NCBI RefSeq assembly: GCF_000807255.1
Contig: NZ_CP009268.1
Span: 1,084,384 to 1,148,383, forward strand
DNA length: 64,000 nt
Direction: 5' to 3'
Origin: Clostridium pasteurianum DSM 525 = ATCC 6013
Lineage (GTDB): Bacteria > Bacillota > Clostridia > Clostridiales > Clostridiaceae
Position 1 is the first letter of the stretch. Each line of letters begins with the position of its first letter. The notes below the pieces were generated by a model that worked only from the letters and a program-made list of their open reading frames with translations, ran no database searches and was not told the origin of the DNA. Shown piece after piece: positions 35,329 through 43,851 of the stretch. The position numbers and the translations under genes are program-made.

Positions 35329-35451
35329 ATGACTGACTCAGAGGATGATTGTATGAAAGTTTACAGTATTTTGGAAGGAGGTATACGTAAAAATGTTCAT
35401 ACTATTTTTGATTATATCATCAATAAGAAAAAGATTTTATTTAGTGGATGA
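35329..35451 (+). CDS. Small peptide gene, paralogue 1 (40 aa)
   Basis: A 40-residue peptide not assigned to any family I know. The strong ribosome binding site AAGGGGG lies eight bases before the ATG, and a 16-bp terminator follows. It aligns with the peptide at 39188 across its whole length: shared DC(M/I)K at 7-10, YS at 12-13, a Gly-Gly at 17-18, KNV, IF, NK and an identical C-terminus KILFSG. About half of the residues are identical. The Gly-Gly and small size suggest a precursor or signal peptide, but no signal peptide or modification enzyme is visible. It lies between the NifK-like gene and an MFS exporter. Confidence 0.75.
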   Translation: MTDSEDDCMKVYSILEGGIRKNVHTIFDYIINKKKILFSG

Positions 35452-35539
35452 TTTAAAATAGAAACTAAATAGATACAATAAAAAAATGACAACTGTGAGA
35501 TTATAGAAAAATTATGTATATTAAAATGAAAAGAATATT

Positions 35540-35602
35540 AAATCCATTAGAATCTTGAAGATTGTATTTTAAAAATCATTATAGATTCTAGTGGATTTTT
35601 TC
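35540..35602 (+). terminator. Terminator of small peptide gene 1
   Basis: AAATCCATTAGAATCT pairs with AGATTCTAGTGGATTT (one G-T pair) and is followed by TTTT. Confidence 0.8.
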
Positions 35603-35699
35603 AGCTTCATAATACATGAGGATTGCAAATCTCTATATAATATATTTAAATTTAGCTGAACTTCAGTTAAACAGCAATTCATTCATTCATTAGACAATA

Positions 35700-35728
35700 T
35701 TGACATTGATAAATTATGCTAATATAAT
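35700..35728 (+). promoter_or_regulatory. Consensus sigma-A promoter upstream of MFS exporter
   Basis: TTGACA, a 17-base spacer and TATAAT: a perfect consensus promoter. Transcription would start near 35735, about 235 nt before the MFS start codon. Confidence 0.75.
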
Positions 35729-35816
35729 AAAAGGTAAATGTATATTATAAAATAATAATTTTAATTTTGGGATTTAGGTTTAGTAAATTATTTTTAAAGC
35801 TCACTTAATAAATAAG

Positions 35817-35867
35817 AGGCTTAATATTTCTTGATATTTATTTATCATGAATATTAAGCCTTTTTTG
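35817..35867 (+). terminator. Leader terminator before MFS exporter
   Basis: AGGCTTAATATT pairs with AATATTAAGCCT, followed by TTTTTTG. It lies between the promoter at 35700 and the MFS gene, so it either attenuates that gene or ends a small RNA of about 130 nt. A short frame MYIIK with a nearby AAAGG (start near 35738) precedes it. Confidence 0.75.
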
Positions 35868-35970
35868 TTTGGAAGTGGAAACTTATTCAGGGCTAGTAGT
35901 TTATTAGATTTGCTGATATTGTTCATGTGAGATATTTTGCAGTTGATAGTGTTGTTAGGAGGAATTTTAA

Positions 35971-37227
35971 GTGAATGGGTTACGGGGAGCAGAATTGCTG
36001 GGAGGAAAGCTGCCAATTAAAAAATTGTCCAATAAGTTAATTGAAAATTTTCCAGCTTTAAAGTATAAGTATTTTAGATATTTTTTAGCAGGACAATGTG
36101 TGTCACTTATGGGAACTTGGATACAGAGAACAGCTCAGCAGTGGGTTTTTTATAGTATTACTAAATCAGCATTTCTGCTTGGAATTTTAGGAGTTTTTCA
36201 GTTTACCCCCATGCTTTTATTTTCTCTCTTTGCAGGAGTTTTTGTGGATAGATTTCCAAAGAAAAAATTGTTACTAATAACACAGTTTTTACAGATGCTG
36301 CAGGCTTTTGTGTTTGCAATATTAATATTATCAGGACATATTAAATATTGGCATGTTTTAATATTAGCAGGTATTTATGGCATTGTTCAGACCTTTGATA
36401 TGCCAACGAGGCAATCATTTTTTATAGAATTGGTAGGTAAAGAGGATTTAATAAGTGCCATAGGGATGAATTCCACTATTGTGAATATAGCAAGAATACT
36501 GGGACCAGCAATTTCCGGAATTATATTGCTTAAATTGGGCCCTGTTTTTTGTTTTGCAATTAATGGTTTCAGCTTTATAGCAGTTATGATAGGATTAATG
36601 AGTATTAAATCTTATCAGGTAAATATAAGAAAACAAAATTGTAATATAATTAAAGATATTATAGATGGATTAAAATATATTAAGTCACAAAAGGTAATAC
36701 TTACATCAGTAATATTAATGCTTATTGTTGGGACCTTTGCATTTAACAATGAGGTGATTATACCTGTTTATGTAAAAGAAGTTTTGCATAAATCTGCTGG
36801 GGTTTACAGTACTCTTCTAACTGCTTCTGGTATAGGTGCATTAATTGGATCTGTAAAATTTGCTTCAAATAAAAAAAGAAGATCAAATGTAATATTCACT
36901 AGTGCTTTAATTTTATCAATGTGTTTGATAATCCAAGGTTTTATTCACACATATTATATTTCTATATTAATATTAACAGCCTATGGTTTTTTCAATATAA
37001 TTTTTATGGCATCAGTGAATTCCACAATACAAATAAATTCCAGTGATGAATATAGGGGAAGAGCAGTAAGTGTTTATAGTCTGGTACTTGTTGGAACTAC
37101 GCCCATTGGAAATCTATTTGCAGGTACAGTAGGCCAATATTTAGGAGCTAATATGAGCTTTTTGTCTTGTGGTATAATAACCTTGGTCTTAATGTCTATT
37201 ATGTTTTTTTATTTAAAAAGAGTTTGA
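35971..37227 (+). CDS. MFS exporter (EntS/MFS_3-like)
   Basis: A 418-aa major facilitator with 12 predicted helices. The pattern WIQRTAQQWVFYSIT, LFAGVFVDRFPKKKLL (loop 2-3 motif) and FDMPTRQSFFIELV fits the MFS_3/enterobactin-exporter group, which pumps out siderophores, drugs or peptides. GTG start after AGGAGG. A consensus promoter and an upstream terminator suggest attenuation-type induction. The gene overlaps the end of the convergent membrane gene by 15 bases. It is flanked by two related small peptide genes, and an export role for those is possible. Confidence 0.88.
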   Translation: MNGLRGAELLGGKLPIKKLSNKLIENFPALKYKYFRYFLAGQCVSLMGTWIQRTAQQWVFYSITKSAFLLGILGVFQFTPMLLFSLFAGVFVDRFPKKKLLLITQFLQMLQAFVFAILILSGHIKYWHVLILAGIYGIVQTFDMPTRQSFFIELVGKEDLISAIGMNSTIVNIARILGPAISGIILLKLGPVFCFAINGFSFIAVMIGLMSIKSYQVNIRKQNCNIIKDIIDGLKYIKSQKVILTSVILMLIVGTFAFNNEVIIPVYVKEVLHKSAGVYSTLLTASGIGALIGSVKFASNKKRRSNVIFTSALILSMCLIIQGFIHTYYISILILTAYGFFNIIFMASVNSTIQINSSDEYRGRAVSVYSLVLVGTTPIGNLFAGTVGQYLGANMSFLSCGIITLVLMSIMFFYLKRV

Positions 37228-38655
37228 CTTATAAAAATTGGAGTAAGACAATGAATATTTTGAAGTTACAGCGGCTATAAATTCACCTGTAAGCATATGT
37301 ATAAAGACATATATTTCATATCTGTATCTGGGCTGAGTCTCAATTAAAATATGAATTAATATAAATCCTAGGACCAAAAGAGAGAATAGGTCTATGTCTT
37401 TATTTTCATTTCTGAATTTTAGTATAAGTGAAATTAAGGCACATATAAGCAAAAATATATATTGTACATTTCCTGCTTTAATCAGAGTAAAAATATAATT
37501 ATTTATTTTATCTTTGGTAATGGCAAAATTATATTGATTATCTGTATATCCCATAAAATGATACATTTTATTTATCAAAAAAGGTACGGTAGTTTTATAA
37601 TTTACTAGAGAGTTCTTTATCGTTTCAATACACTCTTCATTATATCTATTATAGTCAAAATTTAGAGTTTTTAAATCAAAATAAACTTGGGTTTTTCTGG
37701 CGTTTTCCGTTGGAATATTGTATACGCCACTGCCTTTTAATCCTAATACAAACTTAAAATATTTTGCATTACTTTTACTAATAGGAGAGGGAGAAATATC
37801 ACTTTTTATTACAGCTATGTCAAAGCCCTTTACTATAATTATAAAAGCAATGAGAAAAATTATATATTTCTTAAAGTATTTATAATAGCTTTTTTCTTTT
37901 AACATCCTATGAATGTAAACTATGGAGAACCCCATGATTATTATAGCTGCAATAGGTCTTAATATTTGAGTGAATCCTAATAGAATACCAGCAAATAGTA
38001 AAGCTTTTGTGGTTGATTTCATCATAAAATATAAAGACAGACATAATAGTAGAGTGCTTATATGTTGATTGTTTATAACTGATGATCCCATAATATTTGG
38101 AATATACATAGCGTATAGAATTGAAGCAATAGCTGCTGCATCTTTATTAGATATAATTTCTACAAGTTTATAAATAGTTATAGATGTTGCTATCATACAA
38201 AGGGCTTCTGCTATTTTTATATATAGAAGTTTGTAGCCAAGGAGCTTTATAAAAGCAGCCAGATATACTGTATATCCAATCTGATAATTATAGAAATAAA
38301 AATAACTGGATTTATCAAAGCTTTCCTTGAAAAATATTCCTTTTGATATTTTATCTGCTCCCTCTAGAAGAATTCTGTAGTCACTAACAGGATTTGTAAG
38401 TGCATAGATATTCCACAAAAAGTAAATGGATGCTGATATCAATATTAATATAAGGAAAAAGGCTTTATTACTGTATCTGTTTATCTTAATAGACAAAAAT
38501 GTAGTGAATATGTTTAATGCTATTACAAAAATAATAATTGATATATTTATATTGGTTACCTTTACGGAGAAAGATGAATATATCATAATAAAAATTATAA
38601 TGGAGGATAAAAATAACAAGAAATTTTTGGGGTTAATAAATTTAAATATTGGCAT
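37213..38655 (-). CDS. Polytopic membrane glycosyltransferase-like protein (GT39/PMT-like)
   Basis: A 480-aa protein with about 12 membrane helices and a short Asp-containing first loop (TNPVSDYRILLEGAD near residue 90). A central soluble part lies near residues 285-360. The layout resembles polyprenyl-phosphate-dependent glycosyltransferases (ArnT/PMT type), which move sugars to lipids or proteins outside the membrane. Catalytic residues cannot be fixed from sequence alone. GGAG precedes the ATG. It is a single gene, convergent with the MFS gene. Confidence 0.7.
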   Translation of the reverse strand: MPIFKFINPKNFLLFLSSIIIFIMIYSSFSVKVTNINISIIIFVIALNIFTTFLSIKINRYSNKAFFLILILISASIYFLWNIYALTNPVSDYRILLEGADKISKGIFFKESFDKSSYFYFYNYQIGYTVYLAAFIKLLGYKLLYIKIAEALCMIATSITIYKLVEIISNKDAAAIASILYAMYIPNIMGSSVINNQHISTLLLCLSLYFMMKSTTKALLFAGILLGFTQILRPIAAIIIMGFSIVYIHRMLKEKSYYKYFKKYIIFLIAFIIIVKGFDIAVIKSDISPSPISKSNAKYFKFVLGLKGSGVYNIPTENARKTQVYFDLKTLNFDYNRYNEECIETIKNSLVNYKTTVPFLINKMYHFMGYTDNQYNFAITKDKINNYIFTLIKAGNVQYIFLLICALISLILKFRNENKDIDLFSLLVLGFILIHILIETQPRYRYEIYVFIHMLTGEFIAAVTSKYSLSYSNFYKSNSF

Positions 38656-39187
38656 AAATTACTCCATTCTTCTAATTTACTATAGGTTAATAATTATTTT
38701 AGCATATATCAATATATATTTCTATTGTACAAGTCTATTCTTTTAAAAATTATAATACAGTTAAAATTTTACTTAAAATCCAAAGTAATTATAAGTAAAC
38801 GTATTGACAAAGCACACATTATTTGATAATATGAAGATAAAGAAAATAAACTGAAAATTCACAATATGCAAATAATTGAATAATAATATTTATATAACAA
38901 AATATCGCTAGGATTTTCTTCATTAGAATAACATTTAAGATCTTATCGTTTCTAGGCTTTTTTATAACAATTATATAGCTGTAGAAAAGTGTGAATTTCA
39001 ATGTTTCAAGTCAATTTTATATAATTTACAAAACAGAAAAAATAAAAATATATTTGTTTGATTCTTTGAGTGATTTAAGTTAACAATGACACAATTAATT
39101 CATTATAGATTGTAGTTTTATATTACAATGTAAATAAATATAAAGATTAACTGCTGTTATAGTTGTATTATAAGGGAGTTGAAACCA

Positions 39188-39307
39188 ATGATTAATTTAC
39201 AACAGGATTGTATAAAGTTTTACAGTGATTTAAAAGGAGGTGTAAAAAATGTCAATAATATTTTTAATAATATCAGCAATAAAGAGAAGATTTTATTTAG
39301 CGGGTAG
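39188..39307 (+). CDS. Small peptide gene, paralogue 2 (39 aa)
   Basis: A 39-residue paralogue of the peptide at 35329, sharing DC(I/M)K, YS, Gly-Gly at 17-18, KNV, IF and the terminal KILFSG. One residue is deleted after the Gly-Gly. AAGGGAG lies nine bases before the ATG, and a long terminator follows at 39502. The DNA after the stop also resembles the region after paralogue 1 (CTGTGA...ATTAAAA blocks), so the whole unit was duplicated. It lies about 680 bases upstream of a peptide transporter operon. Function unknown; a secreted signal re-imported by that transporter is one idea. Confidence 0.72.
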   Translation: MINLQQDCIKFYSDLKGGVKNVNNIFNNISNKEKILFSG

Positions 39308-39501
39308 GGGAAAATAAGGAAAAGTTAAATTGAATGTTTTCTAGGAGAAAGGAATCACAGAGAACTGTGTTTTTATAGATTATCATATACTGTTAAGATG
39401 AAAGTTAGATTACAAAAACAAAGTTGAATTATGAGATAGCTGTGATATTAAAAGAACTATGTGCATTAAAATAGTTAAATGTATTAAAAACAAATATTTT
39501 T

Positions 39502-39552
39502 AAATAACCTATATGAAGTTTCTTAAATGAAATTTTATATAGGTTATTTTTA
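39502..39552 (+). terminator. Terminator of small peptide gene 2
   Basis: AATAACCTATAT pairs with ATATAGGTTATT and extends through AAGTTTC/GAAATTT; a T-rich tract follows. Confidence 0.82.
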
Positions 39553-39828
39553 TATTCAGTTTTTTAAAATTGGATAAAAATTAGGCGGACTATTTAACCT
39601 ATTAATCCTATTAAAAATAAAAAAAAATAGCTTTATTATAATATTTTTATTAATATTTATACTTAATAGACTTTAAATTAATAATTAATTAAGTCATTTT
39701 AAAACATAGTATAAATATAAGAATAGTAAATGGAAGCTTAGTTTATGGGCTTTTATAGTTGTTGAAATTTATAATCTGTTATGTATAATTTAAAATAAAA
39801 TAAAAAATAATTAATTTTGTTAAAAACT

Positions 39829-39844
39829 TGGCATAAAAGTTGCT
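39829..39844 (+). promoter_or_regulatory. Sigma-54 promoter of the peptide transporter operon
   Basis: TGGCATAAAAGTTGCT matches the -24/-12 consensus TGGCAYR-N4-TTGCW exactly. It lies 144 bases upstream of the first permease gene. A nearly identical site is at 48131, and a sigma-54 activator is encoded between them. Confidence 0.82.
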
Positions 39845-39930
39845 GAATAAAACATTAGTTTTATTTTTTATACAATTCATAAAAGGCCATTAATTGTTGT
39901 ATTATAAAATTTGTTGATTAAAATATTTGA

Positions 39931-39960
39931 ATTGAAGCAAGTTCTTAATTCAGGTGAAAT
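39931..39960. repeat. Solo left end of family A in transporter leader
   Basis: ATTGAAGCAAGTTCTTAATTCAGGTGAAA fragment only, between the sigma-54 site and the first permease gene. It matches the fragment at 28126. Confidence 0.6.
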
Positions 39961-39987
39961 AAAAGAAGATATTAAGGAGGTTTAAAT

Positions 39988-40905
39988 GTGGGTAAATATA
40001 TTATTAAAAGAATTGCTGCAAGTGCTTTAACTTTATTTGTAGTAATGAGTATTACGTTTTTCTTAATTAGAGCTATACCTGGTGGTCCATTTACAGAGGA
40101 AAAAAATATACCGCCGGAAGTAATGCAGACGGTTATGGAAAAATATAAACTTAATGATCCATTGTATAAACAATATATTGATTATGTATCAGATGCAGTA
40201 AGACTTAATTTGGGACCATCACTAAAGTATGAGGGGAGAACGGTAAATGACATAATAGCTGAAAGTTTCCCTATCTCAGCAAAAATAGGAGCATTGGCAA
40301 TACTGATTGCTCTTGCAGCAGGAATTCCACTGGGGGTATTAGCAGCAATTAAAAGAGGAACAATATGGGATAAGATTACATCTGTATTTTCTATTGTTGG
40401 TGTAACAATACCTAATTTCGTAATAGCTACAATACTTATTTATATTTTAGTTCTAAAGCTTAAAGTTATTTCTGTAGGTGTAACTTCATCCTTTACAGAT
40501 ATGATACCTGCAGCAGTAACGTTAGCAGGATTCCCAATGGCTTATATTTCAAGGATAGTAAGATCAAGCATGCTTGAGGTAATACAGCAAGATTATATAA
40601 GAACAGCTAGAGCAAAGGGAATGCTGGAAAATAAAGTTATATTTGTACACGCCCTTAGAAATGCGTTGATGCCAGTTCTTACTTATATGGGACCTCTTGT
40701 AGCAGGTATACTTACAGGGAGCTTTGTAGTGGAACAAGTATTTTCAATACCCGGCATTGGTACATATTTTGTAACAAGCATTCAAGATCGTGATTACACC
40801 ACTATTGTTGGAGTAACAATATTTTATAGTTTTTTACTTATAACCTTTAATCTAATAGTAGACATACTATATGCTGCATTGGATTCAAGAATAAATTTGG
40901 AATAG
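39988..40905 (+). CDS. oppB: Peptide ABC transporter permease (DppB/OppB-like)
   Basis: A 305-aa inner-membrane permease with six helices. It starts GKYIIKRIAASALTLFVVMS, typical of DppB/OppB, and has the EAA-type coupling loop (ARAKGMLENKVIFVHALRNA) near residue 210. AGGAGG precedes the GTG start. It is the first gene of a five-gene operon with a sigma-54 promoter upstream. The transported peptide is not predictable from the permease. Confidence 0.92.
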   Translation: MGKYIIKRIAASALTLFVVMSITFFLIRAIPGGPFTEEKNIPPEVMQTVMEKYKLNDPLYKQYIDYVSDAVRLNLGPSLKYEGRTVNDIIAESFPISAKIGALAILIALAAGIPLGVLAAIKRGTIWDKITSVFSIVGVTIPNFVIATILIYILVLKLKVISVGVTSSFTDMIPAAVTLAGFPMAYISRIVRSSMLEVIQQDYIRTARAKGMLENKVIFVHALRNALMPVLTYMGPLVAGILTGSFVVEQVFSIPGIGTYFVTSIQDRDYTTIVGVTIFYSFLLITFNLIVDILYAALDSRINLE

Positions 40906-40918
40906 AGGAGGAGAATAT

Positions 40919-41842
40919 ATGGATAGTTTCTATAATGAAGAGGAAATGTACTCTCCAGCAACGGAAGAAGAAAAAAGAAATAATGAATTTTTTAAACCTA
41001 GTGTCAGCTACTGGCATGATGCTTGGAATAGAATCAGAAAAGATAAGATGGCCCTAACTGGTCTTATAATAATTATAGTTATTTTACTTTTTGCTATATT
41101 TTCTCCGATTTTCTGCAAGTATACTTATGATTTTCAAGATTTAAGTCAGGCAAATCAGTGGCCTAGTGCACAGCATATTTTTGGAACTGATAATCTTGGC
41201 AGAGATCTTTTTGTAAGAACTATGTACGGAGCTAGAATATCTCTAAGTATAGGATTTGTTGCAAGTTTCATAAGTCTTACCATTGGTGTGCTTTATGGTG
41301 GGATTAGCGGACTTTTAGGAGGCAAGGCTGATATTATAATGATGAGAATAGTAGATATTCTCTATAGTATACCAAGCATGATATATGTAATACTTCTTAT
41401 GGTAATAATTGGGCCGGGACTTAAAAGTATATTTTTAACTCTAGGAATATCCTATTGGGTTGGAATGGCTCGTATAGTAAGAGGAGAAATACTTAAGCTA
41501 AAGCATGAGGAGTTTGTTTTAGCAGCACAAGTTATTGGAGCTTCAAAAAAGAGAATTTTGCTTAGAGAACTAATACCAAATGCTATGGGACCAATAATCG
41601 TAACTTTAACATTATCTATACCCGGGGCTATTTTTAATGAAGCTTTTTTGAGTTTTGTGGGACTTGGAGTTTCAGCACCTATGGCTAGCTGGGGAGTCCT
41701 TACAAATCAGGCAATAAGCTCACTTGAAGTTTATCCTTATCAGTTGTTTTTCCCAGCGGCTGCTATAACAATAACTATTTTAGCATTTAATTTTCTTGGA
41801 GATGGATTAAGAGATGCATTGGATCCAAGACTTAAAAGGTAG
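40919..41842 (+). CDS. oppC: Peptide ABC transporter permease (DppC/OppC-like)
   Basis: A 307-aa permease with a soluble N-terminus (about 35 residues) and six helices. The coupling loop AAQVIGASKKRILLRELIPN lies near residue 205. HIFGTDNLGRDLFVR near residue 85 is typical of DppC/OppC. AGAGGAGG precedes the ATG, 13 bases after oppB. It partners OppB in the membrane channel. Confidence 0.92.
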   Translation: MDSFYNEEEMYSPATEEEKRNNEFFKPSVSYWHDAWNRIRKDKMALTGLIIIIVILLFAIFSPIFCKYTYDFQDLSQANQWPSAQHIFGTDNLGRDLFVRTMYGARISLSIGFVASFISLTIGVLYGGISGLLGGKADIIMMRIVDILYSIPSMIYVILLMVIIGPGLKSIFLTLGISYWVGMARIVRGEILKLKHEEFVLAAQVIGASKKRILLRELIPNAMGPIIVTLTLSIPGAIFNEAFLSFVGLGVSAPMASWGVLTNQAISSLEVYPYQLFFPAAAITITILAFNFLGDGLRDALDPRLKR

Positions 41843-41851
41843 GTAGTTCAT

Positions 41852-42835
41852 ATGAAAAATATTATTGAAGTAAATAATTTAAAAACATCTTTTTTCACAC
41901 CAGCAGGAGAAGTAAAGGCAGTAAATGGTGTATCTTTCAAGCTTAAAAAGGGAGAGGTACTTGGAATTGTGGGAGAATCCGGCAGTGGTAAAAGTATTAC
42001 AGTCTTATCAATACTTAAATTGCTTGGAGGTACAGGCAAGATAATTAATGGAGAGATCATTTTAGACGGAGAAAATATTGTAGATAAAGATAATAAATAT
42101 ATGAGTACTATTAGAGGTTCTAAAATAGGAATGATATTTCAGGATCCAATGACCTCATTAAATCCAGTTTTTAAAATTGGTTATCAGTTAAGGGAACCAA
42201 TAATGAAACATTTAAAACTTTCTAAAAGTGAAGCTAATAAAAAGGCAGTAGAAATGCTCACTCTTGTAGGAATACCTGATGCAGAGAAGAGGATGAACTG
42301 TTTTCCACATGAATTTTCAGGTGGCATGAGACAAAGAGTTATTATAGCTATGGCACTTGCCTGTAATCCTGAATTAATAATTGCAGATGAACCCACTACA
42401 GCACTTGATGTAACAATTCAAGCTCAGATAATGGAACTTATGAAGAAGTTTCAAAAAGATTTTAATACATCAATAATACTAATTACCCATGATTTGGGAG
42501 TAGTTGCGGATTTAGCGGATAATATAATTGTTATGTATTCAGGAAGTATAATGGAGCGTGGTCCAGTAGAAGATATTTTTTATAATCCAAAGCATCCATA
42601 TACAAAGGGACTGCTGAATTCAGTGCCAAATCCAGATGAAATTATTAAAAAGAGGCTTATTCCAATTGATGGACAGCCACCTAATTTGTTAAATCCACCA
42701 AAAGGGTGCCCATTTAGTCCTAGATGTCCACATGCGATGAAGATATGTCTTGTTAAAAAACCAGAAACTGTTTGTGTAAATGAAAATCACCAAAACAGCT
42801 GCTGGTTGATGAATAAAGATATGAGGAAGGGGTGA
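41852..42835 (+). CDS. oppD: Peptide ABC transporter ATPase (DppD/OppD-like)
   Basis: A 327-aa ATPase with Walker A GESGSGKS, Q-loop GMIFQDPMTSLNPVF, signature FSGGMRQRV, Walker B LIIADEPTTALDV and the His switch in ITHDLGVV. The C-terminal oligopeptide-transporter domain has the Cys-rich CPFSPRCPHAMKIC motif, which may bind an Fe-S cluster in this family. It follows oppC by 9 bases. Confidence 0.93.
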   Translation: MKNIIEVNNLKTSFFTPAGEVKAVNGVSFKLKKGEVLGIVGESGSGKSITVLSILKLLGGTGKIINGEIILDGENIVDKDNKYMSTIRGSKIGMIFQDPMTSLNPVFKIGYQLREPIMKHLKLSKSEANKKAVEMLTLVGIPDAEKRMNCFPHEFSGGMRQRVIIAMALACNPELIIADEPTTALDVTIQAQIMELMKKFQKDFNTSIILITHDLGVVADLADNIIVMYSGSIMERGPVEDIFYNPKHPYTKGLLNSVPNPDEIIKKRLIPIDGQPPNLLNPPKGCPFSPRCPHAMKICLVKKPETVCVNENHQNSCWLMNKDMRKG

Positions 42836-42839
42836 TGTG

Positions 42840-43817
42840 ATGGAAACGATGCTAGAGGTAAAAAATCTTAATAAGTACTTCACCAAAAAAGTGGGGTTCT
42901 TTGGTGGAAAACAGCAGGTTGTAAAGGCTGTAGACAATGTAAATTTAAAAATAAAAAAAGGAGAAACCCTTGGACTTGTAGGTGAAAGCGGATGTGGAAA
43001 AACTACTACAGGCAGGACTATTGCAAGGATATATGATCCAACAGCTGGAAACATAATATTTAGAGGCCAGGATATTGCAAAACTATCTCAAAAGGAAATA
43101 AAGCCAATTAGAAAATGTATGCAAATGATATTTCAGGATCCTTATGCTTCTTTAAATCCACGTATGACAATTTCAGAGATTATAAGGACTCCGCTGGATG
43201 TACACAATCTCTATACAAAAGAGGAAAGAAAAGAAAAAGTTAAAGAACTTTTAAATATAGTTGGATTCAACTCAGAGCATGGGAACAGATATCCCCATGA
43301 ATTGTCCGGAGGTCAAAGACAAAGAGTAGGAATAGCAAGAGCACTTGCAGTAGAACCAGAATTTATTATATGTGATGAGCCGATTTCTGCATTGGATGTT
43401 TCCATACAGGCTCAGATTATAAATACCTTGGAGGACTTAAAAAATACACTTAATCTTACTTATTTGTTTATAGCACATGATCTTTCTATGGTTAAACATA
43501 TAAGTGACAATATTGGAGTTATGTATCTTGGAAATATTGTAGAGACAGCAGGAAGTGATGAATTATATAAAAATCCAGTTCATCCATATACTCAAACACT
43601 TTTGTCAGCTATTCCGCTGCCAGATCCTAGAAAGGCAAAAGAGAGAAAGAGAATAATGCTTGAGGGTGAAGTACCAAGTCCAATTAATCCTCCTACAGGA
43701 TGTAAATTTCATACAAGATGTAAGTATGCTGAAAAAGTCTGTAGTGAAATAGCTCCAGAGCTTAAAGATTGTGGTAACAACCATAGAGTTGCATGCCATT
43801 TAATTAATAAAATATAA
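42840..43817 (+). CDS. oppF: Peptide ABC transporter ATPase (DppF/OppF-like)
   Basis: A 325-aa ATPase with Walker A GESGCGKTT, Q-loop MIFQDPYASLNPR, signature LSGGQRQRVG, Walker B IICDEPISALDVS and C-terminal CKFHTRCKYAEKVC. The ATG at 42840 is four bases beyond the oppD stop with GAAGGGG upstream; a GTG at 42837 is the alternative. It forms the ATPase heterodimer with OppD. Confidence 0.93.
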   Translation: METMLEVKNLNKYFTKKVGFFGGKQQVVKAVDNVNLKIKKGETLGLVGESGCGKTTTGRTIARIYDPTAGNIIFRGQDIAKLSQKEIKPIRKCMQMIFQDPYASLNPRMTISEIIRTPLDVHNLYTKEERKEKVKELLNIVGFNSEHGNRYPHELSGGQRQRVGIARALAVEPEFIICDEPISALDVSIQAQIINTLEDLKNTLNLTYLFIAHDLSMVKHISDNIGVMYLGNIVETAGSDELYKNPVHPYTQTLLSAIPLPDPRKAKERKRIMLEGEVPSPINPPTGCKFHTRCKYAEKVCSEIAPELKDCGNNHRVACHLINKI

Positions 43818-43851
43818 TTATTAATAGATAAAATTGAAAGGGATGATCAAC

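Noticed and set aside
38426-38746. 106-codon plus-strand frame overlapping the glycosyltransferase-like gene
   Set aside because: It lies antisense to the start of a well-supported membrane gene, and its composition reflects the AT-rich opposite strand.
38819-39001. 60-codon minus-strand frame
   Set aside because: No ribosome binding site, low complexity, and no similarity to known proteins. Treated as non-coding AT-rich DNA.
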